DNA from: Fusobacteria bacterium ZRK30
GTDB lineage: Bacteria > Fusobacteriota > Fusobacteriia > Fusobacteriales > Fusobacteriaceae
Assembly (NCBI GenBank): GCA_024628785.1
Contig: CP102404.1
Location: 124,001-188,000 of the forward strand
Reading direction: 5' to 3'
DNA length: 64,000 nucleotides
Within the stretch, counting starts at the first letter, position 1, and each line of letters opens with the position of its first letter. A program made the translations under genes and the position numbers. This document shows positions 7,970-16,244 of the stretch, in pieces. The notes beneath the pieces are model-generated. The model worked only from the letters and a program-made list of their open reading frames with translations, was not told the origin of the DNA and made no database searches.

Positions 7970-9580
7970 TTATTTCCTATATTCTTGCATGTAATCTGCA
8001 AAAGTAAGTGAGCTGCATTTTTTTAATTCTAAGAGAAATTCTTCTACAATTTCTACTATAAACTCAGGGGCTTCTATCACAGTTATAAGATTTTCTTCTT
8101 CTTTAGAAAGTCTTTTTCCTTTAGAATCTATTCTTCCACCAATATATACTTTAAAACATTCTGTTAGTTTCTTATCTATTAATTTTTTTGTCCCCTCAAA
8201 TCCAAGAGGTGCAATCTGATTCCCAGCACATGAACTTCCACACCCTGAGAACTTTATTCCATCTATTATTTCATTATAGACATCTTTATTGTCTGAGTAT
8301 TTTAGAAATAATTCATCTAATTTTTTAGAGATCTTTTCCCCAATTACTGGAGTATCTAAAAGACCTATTCCACAAAGACTTGCTCCTAGACAGGTAACTA
8401 AATGATTTTCAAATTTTATGTCTGCTGCTCCTTGAACCTCTAAATTTTTCATTATTATATTATAAGCATTTTCTAAATACGACTTGTGAACAAAAGGTAT
8501 ATAAATATCTTGTTCTAGTGTAAGTCTAATAATTGAACAACCAATATTTTCCATTACATCTGCTAATTTATATAATTGATTAGCTGTAAAATTTCCTTTC
8601 CCTATAAATAATCTTACTGAAGAGATATCTTTAAACCTAGTTTCTTTTACAGAAACATTAGACCAAGTTTCAAATTCCTTTGAATTGTTATTAAAAGTTT
8701 CTTTTTGACTTAATTTATCTATTATTTCATTATAATTATCAGGTTCAAAACTCAAGTATTCGTTTGGTATCTCAACTTTTGAATAATATTCTAGAAATAA
8801 TTCCTTAAACTCTTGAAAACCTAATTTTTCTGCTAAAAATCTAAGTCTAGCTTTAGTTCTCTGTTCTCTATTACCATGATCATGAAATAACTCTATCATT
8901 GCTACTGTAGCTCTTATACATTCTCTAGCAGGAAGGAAATCCAAAAGGATAGAGCCCATAGCAGGACCTCTTCCTAGTCCTCCTCCACTATATACTGTAA
9001 ATCCTTTTTCTCCATCTTTTACTGTAGCTAAAAAACCTAAATCATTCACAATGGTATTTGCATAATCATCAGTCTCTGCAGAAAATGATATTTTAAATTT
9101 TCTACCTAGATTGAAAGCTTTTTTCATTCCTTGTACAAATAAATCTGTTTGAATAGCATATGGTCTTACATCAAATATACTCTCTTTAGATATTCCAGAA
9201 AGTGGGGATATTAAAGGGTTTCTATAAGAATTCCCTCCTCCTCCTTTAAAAGGCATACCATTTTTCGTACATTCTCTGATTACATCATAAACCGCCTCTG
9301 GATTTACTCCTTGAAGTTGAATACAGTCCCTTGTAGATACATGAGCAAATTTAATACTATATTTTTCCATTATATCTGCTAATTTTTTTAGATTTTCAGT
9401 AGTAAACTCTCCCCCTACTTTTCTTACTCTTGTCATAAATTTCTTGTCTTTTGTACTATATATACCGAATCCAGATGTGATTTTCTTCACATCCATAACG
9501 TTTAATTCACCTAAAATATATTTTTCTATAACTGCTTTTATTTCTAAATGTTCTAAATTTAATTTTTCTTCTGAAATCAT
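7970..9580 (-). CDS. Siroheme-[4Fe-4S] sulfite/nitrite reductase, ferredoxin-dependent type
   Basis: 536 residues, the usual length for this family. Two NiR/SiR ferredoxin-like half domains are followed by siroheme/4Fe-4S halves. The cluster ligands are intact: CLGASLC (C-x5-C, residue ~397) and SGCGSSC (C-x3-C, residue ~443), with the siroheme anion-site region YSGGGLGRGP near residue 200. It catalyses six-electron reduction of sulfite to sulfide or nitrite to ammonia; which substrate cannot be told from sequence alone. AGGAGG precedes the ATG. It stands alone, about 0.8 kb downstream of the sulfo-lyase/TauE operon on the same strand, so it could dispose of sulfite produced there; that link is inference. 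Confidence 0.85.
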   Translation of the reverse strand: MISEEKLNLEHLEIKAVIEKYILGELNVMDVKKITSGFGIYSTKDKKFMTRVRKVGGEFTTENLKKLADIMEKYSIKFAHVSTRDCIQLQGVNPEAVYDVIRECTKNGMPFKGGGGNSYRNPLISPLSGISKESIFDVRPYAIQTDLFVQGMKKAFNLGRKFKISFSAETDDYANTIVNDLGFLATVKDGEKGFTVYSGGGLGRGPAMGSILLDFLPARECIRATVAMIELFHDHGNREQRTKARLRFLAEKLGFQEFKELFLEYYSKVEIPNEYLSFEPDNYNEIIDKLSQKETFNNNSKEFETWSNVSVKETRFKDISSVRLFIGKGNFTANQLYKLADVMENIGCSIIRLTLEQDIYIPFVHKSYLENAYNIIMKNLEVQGAADIKFENHLVTCLGASLCGIGLLDTPVIGEKISKKLDELFLKYSDNKDVYNEIIDGIKFSGCGSSCAGNQIAPLGFEGTKKLIDKKLTECFKVYIGGRIDSKGKRLSKEEENLITVIEAPEFIVEIVEEFLLELKKCSSLTFADYMQEYRK

Positions 9581-10020
9581 GATTGCCTCCTAAATTTATA
9601 AAAATTAATTATACATAATTTAAATTATTTTGATAAATACTTTTTTTTTATTGAAACTATAAGCTTTTACTTATGGCATTTACATCACTGAAATTATATT
9701 TACTTTGATCATCTCAGATAATTTTTAATTATCTAGTTAGCTATTTCCCATCCATTTTAATTTTTTATGATTCTATTCGTTAATTCCTAAATACATTTAA
9801 CCAACCCTTTCAAAGATGAAATTAAATAAGGGTGTTACTTTTATCGCTCGTTAAATTTAGCATACTAAACATTACATTATTTCATTTATTATTTTAATGA
9901 GTTTTGATATACTTTACAGTTAGGTTAAAACTGACATGGTTTGTAGTTAATAAAGATAACTATTACGAAATTTTTGTAATAGTTATTAAGGAATTTTCGC
10001 TAATGATGTTATATTTTTAT
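9581..10020. other. Intergenic region with one perfect inverted repeat
   Basis: No gene seen in this 440 bp. ATAACTATTAC (9956-9966) and GTAATAGTTAT (9976-9986) are perfect inverted repeats around GAAATTTTT. No clear T-run follows on either strand, so it may be a weak terminator or a protein site. The promoter of the reductase gene should lie in this region. Confidence 0.4.
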
Positions 10021-10290
10021 TTAAAATATATAATCTTTTAATTTTTTTCCTTCATTATTTTTAAGATGTTCATATTTTTTTAATTTACCATCTTCGATAT
10101 TATATTCAATTGATACTTTATTATTTATGATGAAAAATTTATCATAATAATCTTCAGATGTATTAAATATTTCATATCCTATATTTATTTTTTTTATTTC
10201 TCCATTAGTCATCTCCTTTACTCTTTGGGCCATATTTTGAGTTTTATTACCGTTTTCTTCTAAACTATTAATTGGAATACCAACAAATAC
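10021..10290 (-). pseudogene. 5'-truncated hypothetical gene
   Basis: From the ATG at 10233 the product is 70 residues, but the frame is open up to a stop at 10291-10293 and the upstream part reads as protein (VFVGIPINSLEENGNKTQNM). There is no ribosome site at the internal ATG and no usable start upstream. The charged, beta-rich C-terminal portion (DYYDKFFIINNKVSIEYN) has no family that I recognise. It is best seen as the 3' end of a lost gene. Confidence 0.45.
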
Positions 10291-10336
10291 TTAAATTATC
10301 TTTATAAATCAAGTTTTAATATATTAATAATAATAT

Positions 10337-10368
10337 AAAAAGAGCTTTTCAATCGAAAAGCTCTTTTT
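10337..10368 (-). terminator. Terminator of the sulfo-lyase/RidA operon
   Basis: AGAGCTTTTC (10341-10350) pairs perfectly with GAAAAGCTCT (10355-10364). On the minus strand it is followed by TTTTTATATTATTATT. It lies 70 bp after the ridA stop. Confidence 0.85.
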
Positions 10369-10435
10369 TCTATTCTCCTGATGAAATCTTCAAAATATTG
10401 ATCTCTCTAAGTTGTATTTTTTTTTAATTTCTAAT

Positions 10436-10816
10436 TTATTTTACAGCAATTACTTCTATTTCAATCTTTACATCTTTTGGAAGTCTTGCCACTTCAATAC
10501 AAGCTCTAGCTGGTTTATTTTCATTGAAATACTGAGCATAAATTTCGTTGATCAATGGAAAGTCATTCATATTTTTAATAAATACTCCTGCCTTTACCAC
10601 ATCATTTAAAGTATAACCCGCTTCCTCAAGGATAGCCTTTACATTCTCTAATGATTGTTTTGTCTGCTCCTGTACATCATCAGAGATACAAATCATAGTT
10701 TCTGGGATAAAAGGAATTTGACCTGATACATATAATGTACCATTTACCTCCATTGCCTGTGAATAAGGTCCTACTGCTGCTGGTGCATTTTTCGTATGAA
10801 TAATTTTTTTTGACAT
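10436..10816 (-). CDS. ridA: RidA family 2-iminobutanoate/2-iminopropanoate deaminase
   Basis: 126 residues, standard RidA/YjgF length. N-terminal NAPAAVGPYSQAMEVNGTLY and VSGQIPF motifs and the C-terminal NKPARACIEVARLPKD carry the conserved Arg/Glu of the trimeric active site. RidA hydrolyses reactive enamines/imines such as 2-aminoacrylate to ketoacids and ammonia, protecting PLP enzymes. It is the last gene of a minus-strand operon whose first gene is a PLP beta-eliminase that releases 2-aminoacrylate, so the pairing is functionally coherent. ATG preceded by GGGGGAA. Confidence 0.93.
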   Translation of the reverse strand: MSKKIIHTKNAPAAVGPYSQAMEVNGTLYVSGQIPFIPETMICISDDVQEQTKQSLENVKAILEEAGYTLNDVVKAGVFIKNMNDFPLINEIYAQYFNENKPARACIEVARLPKDVKIEIEVIAVK

Positions 10817-10851
10817 TTTTATTCCCCCTTTATTTTAATTAATTTTAATTT

Positions 10852-11580
10852 TTAAAAAAACAATGTAAAACCTATACTTATAAGCATTATATGAGTCATA
10901 TATTTAAATTTTTTCTGACTTATTTTATCAACTGTAAAATTTCCAAGTAAATATCCTAATATTACTGCTGGAAAAAGTAATAAAAATAATTTTTGATGTC
11001 CTATACCAATACTTCCTCTTAAAAAATACCCGATAATTATGAATGGATTTAATATACACCAGTATAATGAAATCATTGCTCTATATGTTCTTTTTTCTTG
11101 AGTCTGTGTGTCCATATACGTTCCAATCAGTGGTCCTCCTACTCCATACGCAGTCTGTAGTAACCCACTAAATATAGGATATAGATAGTGATATATCTTC
11201 ATCTCATTGTTTACTTCTTTTTTTGTAGCATCTACATACAAAGAATATCCGGAATTAAAAATTATGAAACATCCCAATAAATAATTTGCTATATTGACAT
11301 CCAAATAATCGGTGATTATCATTCCAAGTGGCGTTCCGACTCCTGCTAAGGCTAGCATAATTATGAACTTTTTTCTATCTATATATTTACGATCTTTATA
11401 TGCCACAGCTAACGATTGAATAACTGACATTAATAATACAACTGGTAAAAACAAAGCTTTGTCTATAAAAAATAAACTAAGAGGCAGTGCAAATATTATT
11501 GCCCCAAAACCAGATATACTTTGTATCCAATAACCAATTAAAACTATAATAAATAATGCGCTACTTGTAAATAAATCCAT
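10852..11580 (-). CDS. TauE/SafE family sulfite (sulfonate/sulfur) exporter
   Basis: About 242 residues from ATG 11580, chosen because TTGGAGATAAT precedes it; the upstream in-frame start 48 bases earlier lacks a ribosome site. Eight or so membrane helices; the GFGAIIFALPLSLF segment near residue 25 and YGVGGPLIGTYM near residue 150 are the two TauE/SafE (DUF81) repeats. Members export sulfite or sulfoacetate, or take up related organosulfur anions. In cysteate-degrading bacteria a DUF81 protein (CuyZ) accompanies the cysteate sulfo-lyase CuyA, the same pairing seen here. Direction and substrate are inferred. Confidence 0.85.
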   Translation of the reverse strand: MDLFTSSALFIIVLIGYWIQSISGFGAIIFALPLSLFFIDKALFLPVVLLMSVIQSLAVAYKDRKYIDRKKFIIMLALAGVGTPLGMIITDYLDVNIANYLLGCFIIFNSGYSLYVDATKKEVNNEMKIYHYLYPIFSGLLQTAYGVGGPLIGTYMDTQTQEKRTYRAMISLYWCILNPFIIIGYFLRGSIGIGHQKLFLLLFPAVILGYLLGNFTVDKISQKKFKYMTHIMLISIGFTLFF

Positions 11581-11664
11581 ATTATCTCCTATTTTAGATT
11601 GTGCTATATAAAAATTATATAGCACCACCTTTAATTTTCTTATTTTTTTAACTAATTTAATTTT

Positions 11665-13047
11665 TTAAACTTCCATCTCCACTTCATCGATATTTACTTT
11701 AACTTTATCAATGTCTTTAACTGGCTTTAATCTAGGAAGATTAAGATATATTGATGCAAATGCTGAGATAAAAACTAAGTGTGAATATGTAGAATATTTT
11801 ATAATCTCGAATGCTTCAAGAGTACCAATTGTCATAGCCGAAGATCCTGCTGCTGCCGCTGCAAGCATCATTCCGCCCCAAGGGACATTAGCCATGGTAG
11901 CTGTACCGAAAATATCTAAATATGAAGCTGTTCTTCTGGGGTCTATACCATATTTATTAGTTGTTTCCATAGCTATGGGAGCTGCTGTAACAATAGCTAC
12001 AGTACTGTTGGCAACAAAGATAGTAACTATCATAGTTAAAAGTGCTATACTTACCATTCCACCTTTTTTAGAAGCAATTCTAGATTCTAATTTTTCAACA
12101 ATCCAATGAATACCGCCATTATACTTTATCATCCCTATTATTCCACCAACAATTAAAACTATCATAGAAATTTTAGCCATTCCCATCATACCTTTTTGAA
12201 TAGTTTGAAGCAATGCAATAAGTTGTCCATATCCCTGGGGAGAAGTGAAAGATCCAAAATACATTCCAACTCCACCAGCAAGAACTATTCCTGATAATAA
12301 AACAAAGAATACATTTACTCCCATTAATGCCGATACCAACACTACTGCAAAGGGAAGAATTTGCAATAAATTATAACTTCCAGGTACAAAATCAAATGTT
12401 CTACCACTTGTTAGAACAGAAAATATAACCATAGTTAAAATAGCCGCAGGTAATATTATTAAAAAATTTACTTTGAATTTATCAGTCATCTTAACGCCAC
12501 ATAACCTAGTAGCCGCAATAGTAGTATCTGAAATAACAGACATATTATCTCCAAAGGCTGCTCCTCCCAATGCTGCCCCAACAGTCATAGCAACTGGAAG
12601 ATTTGTAGCCTCTGCTAAACCAACTGCAATTGGTGCCAACGCTACTACTGTCCCTACTGAAGTTCCCAGCGATAATGCGACAAAACACGCTATTAAAAAT
12701 ATTCCTGAAACCAATAAATTACTAGGTACAAATGTTAAAAAAAGGTTTACTACACTATTAACTGCACCTCCATCTCTTGCCACTGCAGAAAATGCTCCTG
12801 CTAATAAAAATATTACAATCATAATTATTGTATTAGGATTTGCAGCATTTCTAGCAAAAATATCAATTTTTTCCATAATAGGTTTATCCTTATTCATAAA
12901 AATAGAAATAAATGCAGCTATCATAAAAAATACGAGAGCATCTACAACCTTTGAACTTCCCAACACTATCCCAAATCCAAGTGTTAAAGCTAAAAATATT
13001 AAAATTGGTATTAATGCAAAAAAACTTGACTTCTTCTTAACCTCCAT
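11665..13047 (-). CDS. NhaC-family Na+/H+ (or Na+-coupled organic anion) antiporter
   Basis: 460 residues with ~12 membrane helices. Conserved NhaC signatures include LSLGTSVGTVVALAP (residues ~125-140), AALGGAAFGDNMSVISDTT (~158-176) and a C-terminal TASYLDIFGTATMANVPWGG. Family members exchange Na+ for H+ or for metabolites (for example malate/lactate in MleN), so here it may carry the operon's substrate or product. It sits between the PLP lyase and the TauE/SafE exporter in one operon. GGGGGAATATTTT precedes ATG. Substrate is not determinable from sequence. Confidence 0.85.
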   Translation of the reverse strand: MEVKKKSSFFALIPILIFLALTLGFGIVLGSSKVVDALVFFMIAAFISIFMNKDKPIMEKIDIFARNAANPNTIIMIVIFLLAGAFSAVARDGGAVNSVVNLFLTFVPSNLLVSGIFLIACFVALSLGTSVGTVVALAPIAVGLAEATNLPVAMTVGAALGGAAFGDNMSVISDTTIAATRLCGVKMTDKFKVNFLIILPAAILTMVIFSVLTSGRTFDFVPGSYNLLQILPFAVVLVSALMGVNVFFVLLSGIVLAGGVGMYFGSFTSPQGYGQLIALLQTIQKGMMGMAKISMIVLIVGGIIGMIKYNGGIHWIVEKLESRIASKKGGMVSIALLTMIVTIFVANSTVAIVTAAPIAMETTNKYGIDPRRTASYLDIFGTATMANVPWGGMMLAAAAAGSSAMTIGTLEAFEIIKYSTYSHLVFISAFASIYLNLPRLKPVKDIDKVKVNIDEVEMEV

Positions 13048-13091
13048 AAAATATTCCCCCTATAAATTTATATATTTATTCTAATAAATGT

Positions 13092-13165
13092 GGTTTTAAT
13101 CTTCATAAAAAGTTTCTATTCAATGAAGAATCTCCCAGAACCACCAATATACACCAAACTTTAAT
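13092..13165 (-). pseudogene. 3'-end relic of a second copy of the adjacent PLP lyase gene
   Basis: This 74-bp stretch just downstream of the lyase stop is a degenerate copy of the lyase's own 3' end (13190-13262). Reading minus strand, VYIGGSGRFFIE then ETFYED* aligns with YIHTGGTGGLFIGTETFHED of the intact gene, with one frame change. At the DNA level blocks such as AATCTTC, AAAGTTTCT and CCACC line up in order. It points to an earlier tandem duplication or recombination with a paralogue. Confidence 0.65.
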
Positions 13166-13176
13166 TCTACATCTAT

Positions 13177-14286
13177 CTACTTTTTATAAATATGCTTTTT
13201 TAAATCTTCGTGGAAAGTTTCTGTTCCAATAAAGAGTCCACCGGTGCCACCTGTATGTATATATCCAACCTTGCTTCCAGATGGGATTTTTCCGCTTCTT
13301 ATATAATTAAGCAGTCCTGAAAAACTTTTTCCTGTATAGACAGGGTCTAAAAATAGTCCTTCTTTTTTAGCAACTTCTATAATTGCCTCACTACCTGCAG
13401 CTGTAGGCTGTCCATATCCTTTACCTAAATAATCTTGGTCAATATTTATTTCTGCCCATATTTTGTCATCAGCAGGAGCCTCTATATTTAATTTATTAAA
13501 TAAATACTTTACCCTGTCAAAAATATCCTGTTCACTAACTAATTCACCAGGACCATATCTTCTATTGTTAATTGAAATCATTTTAGTCTTAGCACCCATT
13601 AAAAATTTCCCTACAATTAACCCAGGAATAGAACCTGCCGAACCATTAGCATGAAATATATAATCCAACTCACTATCAAAAGATTTCATTTGTTCTACAA
13701 TTTCTTTAAATACAGTTATATAAGACACCCATCCAGCCTGACTGGTACATCCAACAGGGACCTGCATAACTTTATGTCCTTTTTTCTCATATTCTTTTTT
13801 TACTTCTTCAGATTTTTTATCGACTTTCACCCACAATGGATTCATATTATAGTTACCTTTAGGTTCATCTCTATGTACCAGATGTATGTCTGTTCCTAAA
13901 AAACTATTTAATAATAAATTTCCTTTTCTTTCCTTAGGTTCTCCCTCTGTTTTAGTATCCCCCAAGATTGAAATAGCATTTAGATTATTAATATTGCAGT
14001 ATTGAGCTAATTGTAACGCAGCGTTCGATTGGTAACTTCCTACGGTCATTAATGTATCGTAATTCTTTTCTATAGCCTCTCCGACAATATACTCTATTTT
14101 TCTGACCTTATTTCCACCAAAACTACTTGGCCCCGACATATCTTCCCTCTTAATATAGACATCTACTCCATACTCTTTAGAAATATTTTTTAACTTGTGC
14201 AGCGGTGTAGGAAAAAAACCAATTTTAACTTTAGGTATTTTTTCTAATAAACTTTCAATTTGTTTCCCTGATAAAACTTTTTTCAA
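13177..14286 (-). CDS. PLP-dependent D-cysteine desulfhydrase / L-cysteate sulfo-lyase family enzyme
   Basis: 369 residues from TTG 14286 (AAGGAGG 8 bases upstream). Fold-type II PLP enzyme: KREDMSGPSSFGGNK with PLP lysine at residue 60, substrate loop TVGSYQSNAALQLAQYC, and PLP-phosphate loop HTGGTGGLF near the C-terminus. The family includes D-cysteine desulfhydrase (DcyD), ACC deaminase and (R)-cysteate sulfo-lyase (CuyA), all releasing ammonia, with pyruvate plus sulfide or sulfite from D-cysteine or cysteate. It leads an operon with NhaC, a TauE/SafE exporter and RidA. The exporter favours a sulfite-releasing (CuyA-like) role, but DcyD activity cannot be excluded. Divergent GntR gene is the likely regulator. 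Confidence 0.82.
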   Translation of the reverse strand: MKKVLSGKQIESLLEKIPKVKIGFFPTPLHKLKNISKEYGVDVYIKREDMSGPSSFGGNKVRKIEYIVGEAIEKNYDTLMTVGSYQSNAALQLAQYCNINNLNAISILGDTKTEGEPKERKGNLLLNSFLGTDIHLVHRDEPKGNYNMNPLWVKVDKKSEEVKKEYEKKGHKVMQVPVGCTSQAGWVSYITVFKEIVEQMKSFDSELDYIFHANGSAGSIPGLIVGKFLMGAKTKMISINNRRYGPGELVSEQDIFDRVKYLFNKLNIEAPADDKIWAEINIDQDYLGKGYGQPTAAGSEAIIEVAKKEGLFLDPVYTGKSFSGLLNYIRSGKIPSGSKVGYIHTGGTGGLFIGTETFHEDLKKHIYKK

Positions 14287-14300
14287 AATAAATCCTCCTT

Positions 14301-14330
14301 TTGGTTAACTTTTCTTTTTTTGGTTAACCA
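14301..14330. promoter_or_regulatory. Candidate GntR operator: repeated GGTTAAC, one as perfect palindrome TGGTTAACCA
   Basis: TTGGTTAACT (14301-14310) and the perfect 10-bp palindrome TGGTTAACCA (14321-14330) lie just upstream of the lyase ribosome site in the divergent lyase/gntR spacer. Palindromes of this size are typical GntR/FadR-type targets. Confidence 0.6.
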
Positions 14331-14456
14331 GAATTGTTAATATAGTAATACCACTTTGAAATCATTTTGTCAAATTTTAGAACGTTTTTTTTTAACAGGT
14401 TTATTTTTTTTCATTTTGTACTATATTTTTAGTATTAATTTTTTATTAAATAGTCA

Positions 14457-14485
14457 TTGAACGCTTTAACAAAAACAGGTATAAT
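14457..14485 (+). promoter_or_regulatory. Sigma-70-type promoter of the gntR gene
   Basis: TTGAAC (14457-14462), 17-bp spacer, perfect TATAAT (14480-14485), about 30 bp before the TTG start of the regulator. Confidence 0.75.
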
Positions 14486-14515
14486 AACCTTACTAGATAT
14501 CAGGAGGCTTTAAAT

Positions 14516-15163
14516 TTGATTAATAATAAAATGGATATAATTTATAAAGATATAAAAGATAAAATCTATAATAATACCCTTTCAAAAGGTGACCGATTAA
14601 TTGAACGAAAAATATCTGAAACCTTTGGGGTTAACAGGATACATGTAAAAAAAGCACTGCAAAAATTAGAAGATGATAATTTAGTTTTATATACCCCTAA
14701 AAAAGGATATTCTGTTATAGGAATTTCAAAAAAATATTTTTTAGAAATTGCAAAACTTAGAGAAGTCTTGGAAAAAACGATAATAAAAGATGTTATAAAA
14801 AATACGTCACAAGAAAATATCGATTTATTAGCAAATTCAGCATTGCGTAAAGCCATTTTTTTAGAAAATAATTTGGTGGAAGATGCCTTTAAAGAAACTA
14901 AGTATTTTTTTGAAAACCTGTATAATTTTTCTAGTTATGACATTATTATTAATTTATTAGTAGAATATAACAATCTAATCGAAATAATGATAAAAAAAAC
15001 TTTTGAATCTTCAGAAGGTCTGCAAAAATCAATAATAAATTCTCGATTTTTACAGAAAGCATTAATAAAAAAAGATTTAACTTTATTGGATGAATGGATC
15101 CATACTCGTTATAAAAATATTTGTGAGACAATTAATGAGGAATCCCAAATATCGAACGAATAA
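14516..15163 (+). CDS. GntR family transcriptional regulator (FadR/FCD-like)
   Basis: 215 residues from TTG 14516, with AGGAGG at 14502-14507. N-terminal winged helix: IKDKIYNNTLSKGDRLIERK, ISETFGVNRIHVKKALQKLE (recognition helix) and YTPKKGYSVIGIS wing (residues ~10-75). The C-terminal ~130 residues are all helical, as in the FCD ligand-binding domain, but with few of the usual metal-binding histidines. It is divergent from the lyase operon and shares the spacer containing the TGGTTAACCA palindrome, so it most likely controls that operon in response to its substrate. Confidence 0.88.
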   Translation: MINNKMDIIYKDIKDKIYNNTLSKGDRLIERKISETFGVNRIHVKKALQKLEDDNLVLYTPKKGYSVIGISKKYFLEIAKLREVLEKTIIKDVIKNTSQENIDLLANSALRKAIFLENNLVEDAFKETKYFFENLYNFSSYDIIINLLVEYNNLIEIMIKKTFESSEGLQKSIINSRFLQKALIKKDLTLLDEWIHTRYKNICETINEESQISNE

Positions 15164-15174
15164 AGTTGTAAAAA

Positions 15175-15210
15175 AAAATCCCAGAATTTATGAATTTCTG
15201 GGATTTTTCT
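15175..15210 (+). terminator. Terminator of gntR
   Basis: AAATCCCAGAA ... TTCTGGGATTTTT hairpin directly after the gntR stop, with T-run on the plus strand. Confidence 0.85.
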
Positions 15211-15319
15211 ATTTTTCAGCATATATTTTATAACTTTTTTAGCAAAAGTTGATAATAATGATTCGTTAATAAAAAGTAATTTATATAAAGGGATTTATTT
15301 GAATGGGATTTAATAATTA

Positions 15320-15636
15320 TTTTCTTACTATTTTAGTTTCAACACATGCTCTTGCTGGAGTAAAAATTATCCAACTGAGTTCATATCTTGAAACATAGCC
15401 ATGCCTTTTATATGAAACGCTCATAGGTATTCATGACATATTAAATAACCTATTAAAGTATTTCCTTTATGCATTAATACAAACGCTCTCCTATCTTCAT
15501 CTTTCATAGCTTTTTTTTTGGCTTCGTTTATTTCTTTAGGTGTGTATTCTGTTATAATGTAATCTATTAAATTTTCTTCTTCAAATTTTATTTTGTTTAT
15601 CTCCCTTCTAGGGATCTCTCCCCTATATATTTTTAT
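15320..15636 (-). pseudogene. Frameshifted small gene, probably an acetyltransferase-like relic
   Basis: A minus-strand frame from about 15636 reads REINKIKFEEENLIDYIITE, ...EAKKKAMKDEDRRAFVLMHK, GNTLIGYLICHEYL and then stops (15421-15423). The product continues in another frame as SVSYKRHGYVSRYELSWIIF, TPARACVETKIVRK*. GNTLIGYLI followed by a basic 'KRHGY' segment resembles the central beta-strands of GNAT acetyltransferases, but this is not certain. There is no start codon at the 5' end, so at least two lesions disable it. Confidence 0.5.
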
Positions 15637-15721
15637 TTTTTAATTTCTTCTATAATTAAAAACAATTTTGCTGTAACAATTATAAAAAAATAAGATTCTA
15701 TATAACTCAATTGCAAGCAAA

Positions 15722-16075
15722 TTAATTTAAGTGTCCTTGATTTTTAAGTCCTACCATCAAGTTAGATATAAAGCGAAAATATTTCTTTTTTTCTTTAAAA
15801 TTAAGAGTTATTATTTTTTCATCTGTCTTAAGTTTTACACATAAGTTATTTGGTTTGAGATTACTACAGAAAAAGTCATAACCAGTAATAGATGAAAAAT
15901 TTAATTCTATATCAACTATATCTTTTTCAATAATCATTAATCTTTTTAAAGTTAAAACTATTAATTTTTCTTTTAAAGAATAACTTTCATAAATATCCTC
16001 ATTTGGATTGACTATCCCAATATATTTACTAATATCATAAAATTCTTTATTTATATTCAGTTCTCTTTTTATCAT
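15722..16075 (-). CDS. Small protein with bacterial PH-like domain
   Basis: 117 residues from ATG 16075, preceded by GGAGTGTG; a longer in-frame version to 16162 has no ribosome site. The order GIVNPNEDIYESY ... LIVLTLKRLMIIEKD ... FSSITGYDFFCS ... CVKLKTDEKIITLNFKE ... FISNLMVGLKN is the strand pattern plus C-terminal helix of YokE/bPH-type pleckstrin-homology domains. No membrane segment. Role unknown; divergent from the SDR gene whose promoter carries a long palindrome. Confidence 0.55.
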   Translation of the reverse strand: MIKRELNINKEFYDISKYIGIVNPNEDIYESYSLKEKLIVLTLKRLMIIEKDIVDIELNFSSITGYDFFCSNLKPNNLCVKLKTDEKIITLNFKEKKKYFRFISNLMVGLKNQGHLN

Positions 16076-16181
16076 AATTTTCACACTCCATTTATTTAAT
16101 TTAATTAAAGTATAAAACAATAGTGTGAAATTCATGTGAAACTGAAAGAAAATATGATTCAAGAATAAAAAATAAAAAAGT

Positions 16182-16212
16182 TTGCATTAAACCATGGTTT
16201 AACATATATACT
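16182..16212 (+). promoter_or_regulatory. Promoter with embedded 16-bp perfect palindrome TTAAACCATGGTTTAA
   Basis: TTGCAT (16182-16187) and TATACT (16207-16212) frame a perfect palindrome at 16187-16202. An operator between -35 and -10 is the classic position for a repressor such as MarR, HxlR or TetR. No regulator gene is adjacent. Confidence 0.6.
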
Positions 16213-16244
16213 AATTTCATAATAAAACTTTAGGAGGAAATAGA

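Noticed and set aside
12473-13084. 203-residue plus-strand frame opposite the NhaC gene
   Set aside because: It is antisense to a well-conserved membrane protein, lacks a ribosome site and has the Ala/Thr/Ile-rich look of a shadow frame.
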